A stretch of 64,000 bases of DNA from Mycolicibacterium fluoranthenivorans (GCF_011758805.1 NZ_JAANOW010000005.1:186001-250000); one strand, 5' to 3'; numbered from the stretch's first letter, positions 37,173 to 46,958 are shown. Notes: a model not told the origin generated them from the sequence alone. Translations and numbers: made by a program.

Positions 37173-37636
37173 GACGTTCCCACCAGCACCGCGACCGCCA
37201 AGTGGTAACCCGAACCCGGCTCGTACAGATGGCTGACACCGAAATCTGTGTAGGAGCAATCAGGGATCACGTCACGGCCCTCCAGGAGCAGCCCTCTGAT
37301 CGCGTCAGCCTCATCGTGCGCCGCGCCTTGAAGAGATATTGCTTTCCCGGTGTCGATGCCCAGGTCCCTGAGGATCGCGGTCGGATGCGGTCCGTCGGCC
37401 GGCACATTCTGGGCAGAGTGATCGAGATAGGTGAAGGTGGAACGGTTGACGATGTCGGCCGCGTGCTCGACCGTCGGGTTGTAGTTCAGCGGCCCACACC
37501 CACCGTCCCGCGCCGCCAGCACCGCCTGGACCAGTTCAGGGGCAGGGTCGGTCGCCGCACGGGCGGTAACCGGAGCTGCGACGACGAATGCCGAGAGCGC
37601 CGTCACCATCACAGCAGGCCATCGCATGCTCGCCAT
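37169..37636 (-). CDS. Secreted protein, possibly CAP-superfamily
   Basis: A 155-residue protein with a signal peptide (1 to about 28, cleaved near ARAATDP). The mature region starts with CGPLNYNPTVEHAADIVNRS and ends CSYTDFGVSHLYEPGSGYHLAVAVLVG, which resembles a degenerate CAP/SCP-like domain; the two cysteines could pair. The characteristic CAP His/Glu site is not convincing. It overlaps the MmpS-like gene downstream. Confidence 0.6.
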   Translation of the reverse strand: MASMRWPAVMVTALSAFVVAAPVTARAATDPAPELVQAVLAARDGGCGPLNYNPTVEHAADIVNRSTFTYLDHSAQNVPADGPHPTAILRDLGIDTGKAISLQGAAHDEADAIRGLLLEGRDVIPDCSYTDFGVSHLYEPGSGYHLAVAVLVGTS

Positions 37637-37656
37637 CTCTGTCTCCTCATCGCGGG

Positions 37657-38298
37657 TCAGCTACACACATGTGAGCGGTGAATCTTGCTTCCCCAGAACT
37701 GCATCTGGTGGTACGACGGACCGGTGAACCACGTCGGCTGTCTGGCTTTGAGGCCGTTGTTCACATTCGACATCTGTTGCCACAGTCCGTAGAACGCATC
37801 GCCCTGGTAGAGCGGAAAGAACATGTCGGCCGAATGGTCGAAACTTCGGGTCAAAGCCTGTACCCGCGGGGTCAGGAAGTCCAGGGACTGGTCGAGATTC
37901 GCGGTCACGATATCTGTCTGCCGAACGACGTCGACTGCGTTGAAATCACCGTTGTGACGGATCACGTTGTCGTTCAGGCCCTCGATCTGATGTTTGATGG
38001 GATCGAACTGGGCGTCATACCACTGGCACATCTCACGCTCGGCGTCGATGTCGGCGGGCGTGACGTACCGGCGGGACTGGTCGAACGGGAACGGGAACTG
38101 CGGCTCCCAGGTGCTCGGAGACGGCGCGATGACCGGCAGCCGTTGCGGTTGGTCGTAGTGGGCCACCGGGTCGTAGTCGCTCACCGGATCTGCCCGTGCC
38201 GCGCCGGCTGCGATCACCGCAACCGCGTATACGGCCAGTACGCCTGCCGCGACCGGAGTCCGGTTCCATACAGGTGACTTCGGGGTTTTACCGGACAC
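37657..38298 (-). CDS. Exported protein of the mce operon
   Basis: A 213-residue protein with an N-terminal hydrophobic segment (about 15-35, signal peptide or anchor) and a mostly helical mature part (ADIDAEREMCQWYDAQFDPIKHQIEGLNDNVIRHNGDFN) with a LFFPLYQGDAFYGLWQQM-like aromatic segment. I do not recognise a family. It lies 12 bp downstream of the Mce-associated gene, so it belongs to the operon and may be an accessory subunit. Confidence 0.65.
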   Translation of the reverse strand: MSGKTPKSPVWNRTPVAAGVLAVYAVAVIAAGAARADPVSDYDPVAHYDQPQRLPVIAPSPSTWEPQFPFPFDQSRRYVTPADIDAEREMCQWYDAQFDPIKHQIEGLNDNVIRHNGDFNAVDVVRQTDIVTANLDQSLDFLTPRVQALTRSFDHSADMFFPLYQGDAFYGLWQQMSNVNNGLKARQPTWFTGPSYHQMQFWGSKIHRSHVCS

Positions 38299-38310
38299 GG
38301 CGGTCCTGAC

Positions 38311-38937
38311 CTATTTCCCGAGGGCGGCATCGATACCACCCACATCGGTGATCAGCCAGTTGTTGTTGCTGTCGATGGTGATGCTGTAGGTGGCCGTGGA
38401 CTGCAACCCGGTTGGGGCCTGCATGGTCTTGGTCAGCACACTGACGAAAGAGTCAACGGTGTAGACGCCTCCGACTTCCGAGCGCACCTTGGTGGCCAGC
38501 GGCCTGGCAGTCGACTTCCACTGCAGCGGAGCGAGCACCTGCTCCATCGAGTCGGCAGCTTTGGTCAGCTTGTCCTTGAGTTCAGGAGAAGTACCGTTGA
38601 CCAACTTGACCTTCCAAGCGTTGAAGTCTTGATAGTCCATGCCGGCGGCGTTCACCGCATAGTCGGCAGCGACATTCTCGGCTTTGTCCCTGTTGCTGGA
38701 CGCGCGCGCTTGCGCATCGAGCGTTCCCTGCACACCGATATACAGCCAACCCAGCACACCGACCGCCGCGGCCAGTAACAGGATCGTGGCCGTTACGGCC
38801 ACGGTGCGCAACGACAGTGATACCTGTCGAGGCGCCTTGGTGGGTTCCGCCACCTTGGCCGCCGCCGGTATGCCATCGTTCACTTTGTCGTCGGACTCTG
38901 TTGCTGCGCTGTCGATTTCAGTGTCGATCACGGACAT
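38311..38937 (-). CDS. Mce-associated membrane protein
   Basis: A 208-residue protein of the Mam type. A polar N-terminus (1-45), one transmembrane helix (about 47-68; VAVTATILLLAAAVGVLGWLY) and an extracytoplasmic domain of about 135 residues with the usual NTF2-like pattern ending TATYSITIDSNNNWLITDVGG. Mam proteins are encoded at the 3' end of mce operons; Mam homologues stabilise Mce complexes. It starts 39 bp after mceF. Confidence 0.88.
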   Translation of the reverse strand: MSVIDTEIDSAATESDDKVNDGIPAAAKVAEPTKAPRQVSLSLRTVAVTATILLLAAAVGVLGWLYIGVQGTLDAQARASSNRDKAENVAADYAVNAAGMDYQDFNAWKVKLVNGTSPELKDKLTKAADSMEQVLAPLQWKSTARPLATKVRSEVGGVYTVDSFVSVLTKTMQAPTGLQSTATYSITIDSNNNWLITDVGGIDAALGK

Positions 38938-38976
38938 GGGATTTCCTCCTTGAGATTTTCGGAACAGGGCCTCGAT

Positions 38977-39933
38977 CTAGGGATCGGGGATCGTGACATG
39001 AAGTGTGATCGCCCCCTCCTCCGGTATGTCCGACAACGCATTCGAGAGAATCTGCGCCGTGTCGAAGTTCATCAACGCCCCACCTATTCCCTGGAACTGC
39101 GGCAGCAGTGCATTACCGACGACTTGGAGGTCGGGCGCCCTGTTGTCCAGAAAGCTCTGAACACGCGCCAAGAAATCTTGGAAGAGATTGATGTTGTCGG
39201 GATTGTTCCACGCGACGGTGTTCATCATGCCTTGGAAAATGTGCGACACCGGTGGTCCCGCGGCCCGAAGCGACGGGGCGGATTCGGCGAGTGTGGGACC
39301 GACCCAGTCTGCGTTCTGCAGTAGGGTCTGGAAATTGTCGAGCACCTGTTGCCCTTGACCGTTCATGCCGGCCACCATGTTTCGGGTCAGCAGGCTGGCC
39401 CGGGACAGGTTGGGCAGCACTTTGCCCGGATCGGGCAGGCCCGCATCGGCCTCGTCGAGGATCCGCTTGAGCTGATCCGGATCCATCTGGTTGAGCACAC
39501 GCACCACGCTGGTGGCCAACTGTGAGATCGACGGCGGCACCGTGATCGCGTCCGTCGCGATGTGCTGGCCGTCGGTCAGCACCGGTCCGGTGTCGGTGCG
39601 TGGCAAGAACCCCACATAAGCCTCTCCGAGCGCAGACAGGTTGTCCAACCGCACATCACTGTCGACGGGTATGCGCTGATCGCCATCGACGTAGAAATCG
39701 ATGGTGGCGGTGTCGACCGAGGACGATATGCCGGTGATTTTCCCTACGGTCGCGCCACGCAACAACACACTGGAGCCGACGACCAGACCCTTCACCTCGG
39801 GGACCGCCATCGACAGGTTGATTCGATTCTCGGGCGGCCCCATCCAGAGGCCCAGTGATCCGATGTACGCCGAAGCCGTCGCGATGATCACCGCGAACGC
39901 GCCGAAGGACGCGATGTTCTTGACGGTTCTCAT
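38977..39933 (-). CDS. mceF: Mce family protein MceF
   Basis: A 318-residue protein: N-terminal transmembrane helix (about 8-28), MCE/MlaD domain (about 38-120; VPEVKGLVVGSSVLLRGATVGKITGI) and a helical tail. The sixth and last Mce protein of the operon. It is short for MceF (often over 400), lacking a long Pro-rich extension. The start overlaps the mceE stop by ATGA. Confidence 0.9.
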   Translation of the reverse strand: MRTVKNIASFGAFAVIIATASAYIGSLGLWMGPPENRINLSMAVPEVKGLVVGSSVLLRGATVGKITGISSSVDTATIDFYVDGDQRIPVDSDVRLDNLSALGEAYVGFLPRTDTGPVLTDGQHIATDAITVPPSISQLATSVVRVLNQMDPDQLKRILDEADAGLPDPGKVLPNLSRASLLTRNMVAGMNGQGQQVLDNFQTLLQNADWVGPTLAESAPSLRAAGPPVSHIFQGMMNTVAWNNPDNINLFQDFLARVQSFLDNRAPDLQVVGNALLPQFQGIGGALMNFDTAQILSNALSDIPEEGAITLHVTIPDP

Positions 39934-40925
39934 GGCGTCGCCCCCAGGATCCGCAGCACATCTTGGACATTTCCGATCATTTCCCGACCATCCGGTCCGG
40001 TGATAGAGGTGATGTTGATCGCCGGGTTCTTGTCCACGGGAAAGAAGTCCTCGATGAACAACTTGCGCCAGGCGGGTGCCTCACGCTCGAAGTCCCATTT
40101 GCTCTGCTGCACAGCACCCACGGCCTTGCCCAGCGAATCCAGTAGTGGCACAAGCCAGAATCCACCGCTGTAGATGCTGCCGACAGAAGGAACGACGGTT
40201 CCGATATAACTTGCCGCCACGGTTGCCCGATCGAAACCGGTCATGCCGGCCGGTGAGAACCAGTACTGGTAGGCGGGAAGGTTACGGTGCATCACGTCCA
40301 CGGTGCCCGAAACCCCGTCCAACCATGTGTCTACGGTGTCGATATTGTCCGACAGGTCCCTCAGATCCGTGGTGACACGACTGACCATGGAGCGCAGATC
40401 CTGTTGTCTGGCCGGCGTGACGTGGTTCAACCCGATGATGGTGTTCTGCGCGCGCTGGATGGCTCCGCTGCCCACGAAGTTGGCCAGATTGGCCAACGTG
40501 TCCTCAAGCTGGGGCGGCGATGTGCTCTGTGCCAGGGGAATTCGTCCCCCTGCCGGCACGGCCTTCGCCGTGTCGTCGGCTTCCGGACGCTCGAGGGCCA
40601 CGTAGGTGTCGCCGAGCACCGTCGACTGCTGCAGCGTGGCACGAATATTGGACGGCACCGCAACGCCCTCGTCGATCTGTATCGCGACGTCGACGTGATC
40701 GTCTTTCAAGGCGACGTTCGTGACCACACCGACCGTCGTGCCATCCTGCACCACTTTCGCCCTGTCCGGCAGATTCAACACATTGGCGAATTCAATGACC
40801 ACCTGATAGCCGGCACCGTGGGTACCACCCGGCTGAGGTAGTGCGTCAACGGTGATGGAGGCGCACGACGAGAGCACCAAGGTGGCGGAGATGCCGACGG
40901 TCGCCACTGCCATCGCGCGGATCAC
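39930..40925 (-). CDS. mceE: Mce family lipoprotein MceE
   Basis: A 331-residue Mce protein with a lipoprotein signal (LVLSSC, Cys near 23), as is usual for the fifth Mce protein (LprK type). The MCE domain follows (VVIEFANVLNLPDRAKVVQDGTTVGVVTNV), then a helical part. I place the start at GTG 40925, which overlaps the mceD stop (GTGA); an ATG four codons later is also possible. Confidence 0.9.
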   Translation of the reverse strand: MIRAMAVATVGISATLVLSSCASITVDALPQPGGTHGAGYQVVIEFANVLNLPDRAKVVQDGTTVGVVTNVALKDDHVDVAIQIDEGVAVPSNIRATLQQSTVLGDTYVALERPEADDTAKAVPAGGRIPLAQSTSPPQLEDTLANLANFVGSGAIQRAQNTIIGLNHVTPARQQDLRSMVSRVTTDLRDLSDNIDTVDTWLDGVSGTVDVMHRNLPAYQYWFSPAGMTGFDRATVAASYIGTVVPSVGSIYSGGFWLVPLLDSLGKAVGAVQQSKWDFEREAPAWRKLFIEDFFPVDKNPAINITSITGPDGREMIGNVQDVLRILGATP

Positions 40926-42040
40926 TGATGACTCGCTTGCGCAAGTACGTACTGCAGCAACGCGACATCGACTGCGTACGGCTGTCCGTTGACATCGGCG
41001 CAACTACCCGGCATCGACGCGTTCATCAGGCCGCACAACGCCAGCCCGTCATGGGTGGGAACCCGAAACAGCGGCGGCCGATAGGCGATGTTGAAGGTGC
41101 CGAATTGCTTGGCGTTGAAATGATTCGCTGCGGTGTTGATCCACCAGGGCACACCGTTGAACAGGGCTGCCAACTGGTTGGCGTGTGGCGCCACTTTGCG
41201 CACGGCGTCGCTGACCGTATCCAACGTGATCTGAGTTTCGTCACCCAGCCTGGTCTGCAGCACGCCGACCATCTCGGTGAGCGGACCAAGCGTTCCGTAC
41301 CCCTCTGGTCCGGCGATTCGCGCCGCCCCCTCAATCGCCGTCACCAGATCCGGCGTGGTGACGGGCATGTCCTGCAGGATCTCTTTCATCGGCCCCCTGA
41401 TCTCCTTCAGCGCTGTGGTCAGTGACGCGACGTTCTGGATGATCGAGCCGATATTGCTGATCTCCTGATCGGGGCTGTCCAGCAAGGCAGAGGAGACGGT
41501 GAGCAGTTGCCCGAACCCTGCTCCGTTGCCATGTGCGAGCTGATCCACCCCGCGTATGGTGTCGGCGACGTTGGTCGACCCGGCGGCATTGATCGCGTTG
41601 ACGAAGGTGTCCGCAGATCCGATCACCTCCGACAGTGATTTCGGAGACACCGAGCGGTTCAGCGGGACGCAGTCCCCACGGCTCAGTTGCGCGCCGCCCG
41701 CATAGTTGCCCACCAGTTCCAACGACCGGTCGGCAAGTATCGAGGGCGAGCGGATGATGGCTTTCACGTCACTGGGCAGCGTGCGCTGCTCGGTCATCGA
41801 GAACTCGACCCGTACCTGCGTGGCACCGGGGGTGATGGCGGTGACTTTTCCTATGGGATAGCCCATCTGGGTGACCGGATTACCCACGTACAACCCGATG
41901 GTGTCGGGCATGAATGCGCAGTACTGGGACACGACGTCCCGTGTTTCGGACGCACAGGACGAGCCGGCACACGCGACCGCCGCGCTCACCACTGTCACCG
42001 CGCAGACGCGCAGGACTCCACGCTTGAGATAGCCGCCCAT
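40922..42040 (-). CDS. mceD: Mce family protein MceD
   Basis: A 372-residue Mce protein. N-terminal hydrophobic helix ending ACAGSSC, MCE domain (LYVGNPVTQMGYPIGKVTAITPGATQVRVEFSM) and an extended helical region. The ATG at 42040 overlaps the mceC stop (TGATG), which excludes the longer upstream frame. The cysteines after the hydrophobic segment make a second lipoprotein possible. Confidence 0.9.
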   Translation of the reverse strand: MGGYLKRGVLRVCAVTVVSAAVACAGSSCASETRDVVSQYCAFMPDTIGLYVGNPVTQMGYPIGKVTAITPGATQVRVEFSMTEQRTLPSDVKAIIRSPSILADRSLELVGNYAGGAQLSRGDCVPLNRSVSPKSLSEVIGSADTFVNAINAAGSTNVADTIRGVDQLAHGNGAGFGQLLTVSSALLDSPDQEISNIGSIIQNVASLTTALKEIRGPMKEILQDMPVTTPDLVTAIEGAARIAGPEGYGTLGPLTEMVGVLQTRLGDETQITLDTVSDAVRKVAPHANQLAALFNGVPWWINTAANHFNAKQFGTFNIAYRPPLFRVPTHDGLALCGLMNASMPGSCADVNGQPYAVDVALLQYVLAQASHQ

Positions 42041-43002
42041 CAGCAGGGGCTCCCTGGCATCGGAATACACAGATCGGTGGCCAAGAGTTCCGGGCGGGCG
42101 TTTTGAGCGTCCAGGACACGTTCGATCTTGTCGCGAACCCGCCGCAACCTGGGCACGATCCTGCTGTTGTTGTCCACCCAGCGGCGCACCCGGTTCTGCC
42201 ACTCGCGGACCTTCTGGATGAACTCCTCACGGTGGTTCACCCAGAACTTGCCGAGCGGGACCAGGAACGCGTCGGACACCTCCCCCAGACCCTTCAGCGA
42301 GCTGGCAAATCCCTTGCCGTACAGGACCAGTGTCTGTTCCAGGATTGCTACCTTGGAGACGAGTTCTTTGAGTTTGTCACGGTAGTTGGCCAGCGCCTCG
42401 ATGTATTCATCGGAGAGATCGAGGATTTCGGACACCTGTCCGCGCTGTCGGTCGATGGTCTGGGTCAGCGCGTCACCGGCGCTGATCACCGCGCTGAGGG
42501 TGTCGACGTTGGCCCCGTTGAGTCCGGCCTGGATCTCGTCGAGAGACTGGCGGATCGGCTTCGGATCGATGTGCTCGGTGATCTTCGTCGAGTCCGCCAA
42601 CGTCTTCATCAGGTTGTACGGCATCGTGACCCTGTCCACGGGAATGGGCTTGTCTCCCAGTGGTTTGTCACCAAGGGACACCAGATTCACGTAGTAGCCA
42701 CCGACAACGGTCAGCATCCGGACCTGAACTTGGGATTGATCGCCGACAAACGCGTCCTTCTCCACGCTCGCGTGGATCCGGACACGATTCGGCTCGATCG
42801 CCATGTCCTCCACCTTGCCGACGGTGATACCGGCGATGCGCACACCGTCACCCGGTCGCACGGAGGCGGCGTCATCGGTGTAGAAGACGACCGACCGCTG
42901 ATTGGGGGGACTGACATACACCGCGCCTGCCGTCACCGCCAGGACAGCCACCAATACCAGTGAGGTCACGCCCCACAGCATCGGATTACCGAGCATCTTC
43001 AT
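42040..43002 (-). CDS. mceC: Mce family protein MceC
   Basis: A 320-residue Mce protein. Transmembrane helix at about 8-28, MCE domain (VRPGDGVRIAGITVGKVEDMAIEPNRVRIH), then long helices with basic sequence (NRVRRWVDNNSRIVPRLRRVRDKIERVL) near the end. The ATG at 43002 overlaps the mceB stop. Confidence 0.92.
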   Translation of the reverse strand: MKMLGNPMLWGVTSLVLVAVLAVTAGAVYVSPPNQRSVVFYTDDAASVRPGDGVRIAGITVGKVEDMAIEPNRVRIHASVEKDAFVGDQSQVQVRMLTVVGGYYVNLVSLGDKPLGDKPIPVDRVTMPYNLMKTLADSTKITEHIDPKPIRQSLDEIQAGLNGANVDTLSAVISAGDALTQTIDRQRGQVSEILDLSDEYIEALANYRDKLKELVSKVAILEQTLVLYGKGFASSLKGLGEVSDAFLVPLGKFWVNHREEFIQKVREWQNRVRRWVDNNSRIVPRLRRVRDKIERVLDAQNARPELLATDLCIPMPGSPC

Positions 43003-44006
43003 CGATTGCACAGGACCACCCGCTGACCGTTGAGCAACACATCCATCGACTGGGGCAGCTGCGCGCGGCCCTTCGAACACGGTTGCGGTTGCCCGTCTTC
43101 TGCCGGTGGCTCGACGTTGTCCCAGATCACCGGCACCCGCTTGAACGCATCGCTGTAATTGTCGAAGACGGTGATGGCACGGTCGATTCCTTGGTCTATG
43201 TCAGCTTTGCCCGGGGAGAATCCGGCGTTCTCCAGCAGGCGCAAGGCCGCAGAGGTGAAACTGGGCCCATACAGCTCCGACTTTCGGAACTCGTCGAGCA
43301 CCGAAAGCGCCGCGTCCAGTGGCCGGTTCAACCACTCCAGCACCTGCACAAGGTCTTTGGAGTGGCCACCCAGCCCGTCGGCGATCGCGCTGAGATTGCT
43401 CATCAAGGTGGCGACCACGTGCTGACGGTCGGCGACCAGCGCGGTCAACTTGTGGATGCTGTCGAGCATGGGCCCCAGCCCGTCACCATCGCCCTGCAGG
43501 AATGACGCGGCGTTCGCGGTGAAGGTGTCCAGATCGTCGGGACTCAACGTCGCCAGGACCGGTTGCAGCCCGTTGAACAACGTCGTGATGTCGAACGACG
43601 GCTGCGTCATACTCATCGGAACTCTGTGCACCGCATCCGCAGGATTGGATTGCTCCGCCGGATTCGATACATCGACATACCGAAGCCCGGTGAGCGCCTG
43701 GTATTTGATGGCTAACCTGGTGGCCGGCACTACCGTGTAACGCTGGTCCAGGCTGAGATCGACCTCGGCGATACTCTGGCCGCCCTTGCGCATCAAACGC
43801 AGGTCTGCAACCTTGCCGACCCGAACCCCGCGCACCCGGACGTCGGCATCGACGTGCAGTCCGGAGGCATCGCTGAATTCGGCAGTGTAGGAGCGCGTGG
43901 CACTTTCCACCGGCTGCCGCAGCACATTGACGATCAGCACGAAGATGACCGCGGCCAGCGCACTCGCCACCAGGAATCGCCACAACGCAGCCTTGGGCTT
44001 GATCAT
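42999..44006 (-). CDS. mceB: Mce family protein MceB
   Basis: A 335-residue Mce protein. Transmembrane helix at about 9-29, MCE domain (FSDASGLHVDADVRVRGVRVGKVADLRL), helical part rich in DLD/QLV heptad-like sequence, then a short C-terminal Cys-containing tail. Overlaps mceA by ATGA. Confidence 0.92.
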   Translation of the reverse strand: MIKPKAALWRFLVASALAAVIFVLIVNVLRQPVESATRSYTAEFSDASGLHVDADVRVRGVRVGKVADLRLMRKGGQSIAEVDLSLDQRYTVVPATRLAIKYQALTGLRYVDVSNPAEQSNPADAVHRVPMSMTQPSFDITTLFNGLQPVLATLSPDDLDTFTANAASFLQGDGDGLGPMLDSIHKLTALVADRQHVVATLMSNLSAIADGLGGHSKDLVQVLEWLNRPLDAALSVLDEFRKSELYGPSFTSAALRLLENAGFSPGKADIDQGIDRAITVFDNYSDAFKRVPVIWDNVEPPAEDGQPQPCSKGRAQLPQSMDVLLNGQRVVLCNR

Positions 44007-45079
44007 GGTCCCCCCAGAGCACTGACCGGAGCCTGCACACCCGGGATCTGGTCCAGCACGATATGCACCTGCAAAGCCCGCTGTTCCGGCGAGCCCGCGT
44101 AGAGCCTTTCGAATCGGGTCCGCAGTTCCACCAACGTGTCGTTGAGCCCCACCGGGGGGATCAGGCCCGGCACCGTATCGGTGAGGCTCTGGATCCCGTT
44201 GACCAAGGGAAGCAAGTCGGCGGGATGAGACGCCAACAGCTTGCCCAGCGCGCCGAACAGTCCATTCGCGATGACGTTCAGCGTCGCCTTGGACCGGGTC
44301 TGCCAGTACTCCTCGGTCTGCGGCTGACCAGGAACGGCGACCATGTCCTGTCCGGGCAGTGCGTCTCGACCGGAGACGTTGAAGGTGACGAACCCCGACC
44401 CTTGGTTGAAGCCGTACCCGGCGGCAGTGGCCGCGTCCAGGAAGCCCGGAAACGCCACGCTGATACCCGTGGCATTCCGCAGCAACTGTTCGGTGCTGAC
44501 GGTCTGCACCTTCGTCACGGATTCGGCTGCCGTCACCATGGATTCGATCAGCGGGTTGAGCCCGTCGGTGTAGCGGGTGGCCCGATTCATGACGTCCACC
44601 AGTTGCGGGGTCACCACCCCGTCGGTGATTTCACCCATCCGCGACAGCAACGCCTGCAGAGTGAAGTTTCCGGTGGGGACCGTCGTGATCCGCACGCCGT
44701 CGTGCAGGCGCGTGCCCCCTTCGCCCGGCATCAGGTTGATGCCGGTGACACCGAAGTAGTTGGCAGGCCGGAAATCCACTTTCAGCGCATCGGTGAGTTT
44801 CGCAGTGGGCGCGGACTCCAAGTCAGCGTTGAGCCGCACGGTGCCTTTGGGCAGACTCGACACCGATGTCACCTTCCCCACGGTGACACCGTGCATGATC
44901 AGGGGAGAACCGGTGGCCACCCCCTGCCCGACATACGGAAGATCCATCACCACCGACATGCGGTCGGAAGCGCGACCTCGGAACGGATTCGTCACCACGA
45001 GTGCGCACACCAACGCGCAGCACGAGAGCACCGCCCCACCGATGACGATCAACCTGCGTCTCTCGGCATCCGCCGACAT
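44003..45079 (-). CDS. mceA: Mce family protein MceA
   Basis: A 358-residue Mce protein, first of the six substrate-binding subunits. Transmembrane helix at about 11-30, MCE domain (VMDLPYVGQGVATGSPLIMHGVTVGKVTSV, near 42-71) and a helical/beta tail. The ATG 45079 lies 23 bp after yrbEB; GTG 45091 is an alternative. Mce proteins form hexameric tunnels carrying lipids from the outer layer to the YrbE permease. Confidence 0.9.
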   Translation of the reverse strand: MSADAERRRLIVIGGAVLSCCALVCALVVTNPFRGRASDRMSVVMDLPYVGQGVATGSPLIMHGVTVGKVTSVSSLPKGTVRLNADLESAPTAKLTDALKVDFRPANYFGVTGINLMPGEGGTRLHDGVRITTVPTGNFTLQALLSRMGEITDGVVTPQLVDVMNRATRYTDGLNPLIESMVTAAESVTKVQTVSTEQLLRNATGISVAFPGFLDAATAAGYGFNQGSGFVTFNVSGRDALPGQDMVAVPGQPQTEEYWQTRSKATLNVIANGLFGALGKLLASHPADLLPLVNGIQSLTDTVPGLIPPVGLNDTLVELRTRFERLYAGSPEQRALQVHIVLDQIPGVQAPVSALGGP

Positions 45080-45102
45080 TCGGAATAGCACCGCAGCTTC
45101 AC

Positions 45103-45975
45103 CTAACCTTTGAACACGAACTCTGGGCGCAGACCCCACAGCATGATGGTGGTCGTGAGATCGAGGACCATGATCGTGACCAGGCTTGCCCGGATCGCCC
45201 GGCCGGAGGCCTCCCCGACACCCACCGGACCACCCGAGGCGAAAAATCCGTAATAGCAATGGATCAGCGTCACGGCGGTGCAGTACACGGTCGCCTTCAA
45301 CAACGAGGCAGCGATATCACCCGGGGTCAGGAACTCGACGAAGTAATGATGGTAGGTGCCGCCGGGCTGTCCGTAGAGGATCCGGATCACCACATCGCAG
45401 GTCACGAAACTCACGACGAGAGTCAACAGGAATCCCGGTATGACACAGATCAATCCACCGATCACCCGGGTTCCCACGACATACGGAATAGCTCGCAGCC
45501 CCATCGCCTCGGTGGCATCGATCTCCTCGGCGATGCGCATCGACCCGATCTCGGCCGTCATCCGGCAACCGGCCTGTGAGGCGAATGCCACCCCGGCCAC
45601 CAGCGGAGCCATCTCCCGGACGTTGCCCCAGCCACCGATCACCCCGGACAGGGCGCCCAGCCCGATCAGATTCAGTGTCGCAAAGGCCTCGATCGCCACG
45701 ATGGCGCCGACGGTGATACCCAGAATCCCCAACACGCTGATGACGCCGCCGTCGACGACGATCGACCCTTTGCCCCAGGCCAGGTTGTTCATCACCTGCA
45801 GCGTCTCGCGCCGGTACTTGCGCACCGTGATCGGCAGCAACCACAGTGTCTGCGCAATGAACGTCGCCCATTGGCCCGCCATCCGCAATGGTTCCGACAG
45901 ATGGCGCGTGGGCAACCAGCGGGTACTGAGAAGCCTCGATGGTGCCGACCGCCTGACTTGGCTCGAAACTGTCAC
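45103..45975 (-). CDS. yrbEB: YrbE-family permease B
   Basis: A 290-residue MlaE-family permease with about 5-6 helices. Conserved parts are REMAPLVAGVAFASQAGCRMTAEIGSMRIAEEIDATEAMGLRAIPYVVGTRV, the coupling segment to the MceG-type ATPase (encoded elsewhere). The GTG 45975 overlaps the yrbEA stop as TAGTG, which excludes the longer open frame. Confidence 0.93.
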   Translation of the reverse strand: MTVSSQVRRSAPSRLLSTRWLPTRHLSEPLRMAGQWATFIAQTLWLLPITVRKYRRETLQVMNNLAWGKGSIVVDGGVISVLGILGITVGAIVAIEAFATLNLIGLGALSGVIGGWGNVREMAPLVAGVAFASQAGCRMTAEIGSMRIAEEIDATEAMGLRAIPYVVGTRVIGGLICVIPGFLLTLVVSFVTCDVVIRILYGQPGGTYHHYFVEFLTPGDIAASLLKATVYCTAVTLIHCYYGFFASGGPVGVGEASGRAIRASLVTIMVLDLTTTIMLWGLRPEFVFKG

Positions 45976-46958
45976 TACGCCACCGCCATCGGGAAGAACA
46001 TGGTTTGCAGCTGGGTGATCCCCAGGTTGACGCCGATGATCAGGATGACGTTGAGCACCACCGAGGCGTTCACGGCGTCGGCCACCCCACGCGGCCCGCC
46101 TTTGGCTTCCATTCCGCGCTGAGCAGAGATCACCGCCACGATCGCAGCGAAGAGGAAGCCCTTCGCCAAGGTGAACCACAGATCAACCATCTTCGCGAAT
46201 GAACCGAAGGACAGCCAGAAGCTGCCCGGTGTCACCCCGTTGACCGTCGTGGCGATCACGAACGCCGCACCGACGCCCATGGCAATCACGATCACCACGA
46301 GGATCGGGGTGATCAACTGCAAGGCCAGAAACCGGGGCACCACCAAGCGGCGCACGGGATCAATACCCAACGTGCGCAACGCGTCCAACTCCTCGCGAAT
46401 CGCTCGCGCCCCAAAGTCCGACGCGATCGCGGCCGCCGCGGCGCCCCCCATCAACAGCCCGGCCGTCACGGGCGCGCCCTGGCGCAGAACCGCCACGCCG
46501 GTCACGGCACCCACGAGCGAATTCGCCCCCACCTCGTTGACAAGACCGGAGACCTGCACCGCGACCATGCCGCCGAACGGTATCGCCATCAAGATCGCCG
46601 GCAGCGCCGTGACCTTCAACAATGACCAAGCCTGAATGATCAACTCACCAAAAGACAATTTCAACGACAACGTATCCGTCACCGCGTATCGCAATACCGA
46701 CGCCGCGAGAATGACGCTGCGTCCCATCGTCGCAGCGCTACGCGCTGGAAGGGAGCCGACCTTCTTCGCGAAGGTGTTGGCGCCGGTCTTCGCCAGCGAC
46801 AGGGTGACGCCGAGACCGCCGCGCGGTTTCGCCCTGGGTGACTCCCTCCCGATGTGCGGTACTGGGCGGGCCAACGTCGCGACCGCCGTGCCGTCGAGCA
46901 TCTCGTCGGGCGCCTGGATAGCTTCGAGATCATCTGCCTGACGTTCGAACTCACTCAT
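45975..46958 (-). CDS. yrbEA: YrbE-family permease A
   Basis: A 327-residue MlaE-family permease, first gene of the mce operon. It has an extra N-terminal cytoplasmic extension of about 80 residues compared with typical YrbEA (about 255-290). The coupling segment RQGAPVTAGLLMGGAAAAAIASDFGARAIREELDALRTLGIDPVRRLVVPRFLA is clear. Which mce operon (1-4 or other) this is cannot be told from sequence alone; the gene order yrbEAB-mceA-F-mam is generic. Confidence 0.93.
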   Translation of the reverse strand: MSEFERQADDLEAIQAPDEMLDGTAVATLARPVPHIGRESPRAKPRGGLGVTLSLAKTGANTFAKKVGSLPARSAATMGRSVILAASVLRYAVTDTLSLKLSFGELIIQAWSLLKVTALPAILMAIPFGGMVAVQVSGLVNEVGANSLVGAVTGVAVLRQGAPVTAGLLMGGAAAAAIASDFGARAIREELDALRTLGIDPVRRLVVPRFLALQLITPILVVIVIAMGVGAAFVIATTVNGVTPGSFWLSFGSFAKMVDLWFTLAKGFLFAAIVAVISAQRGMEAKGGPRGVADAVNASVVLNVILIIGVNLGITQLQTMFFPMAVA

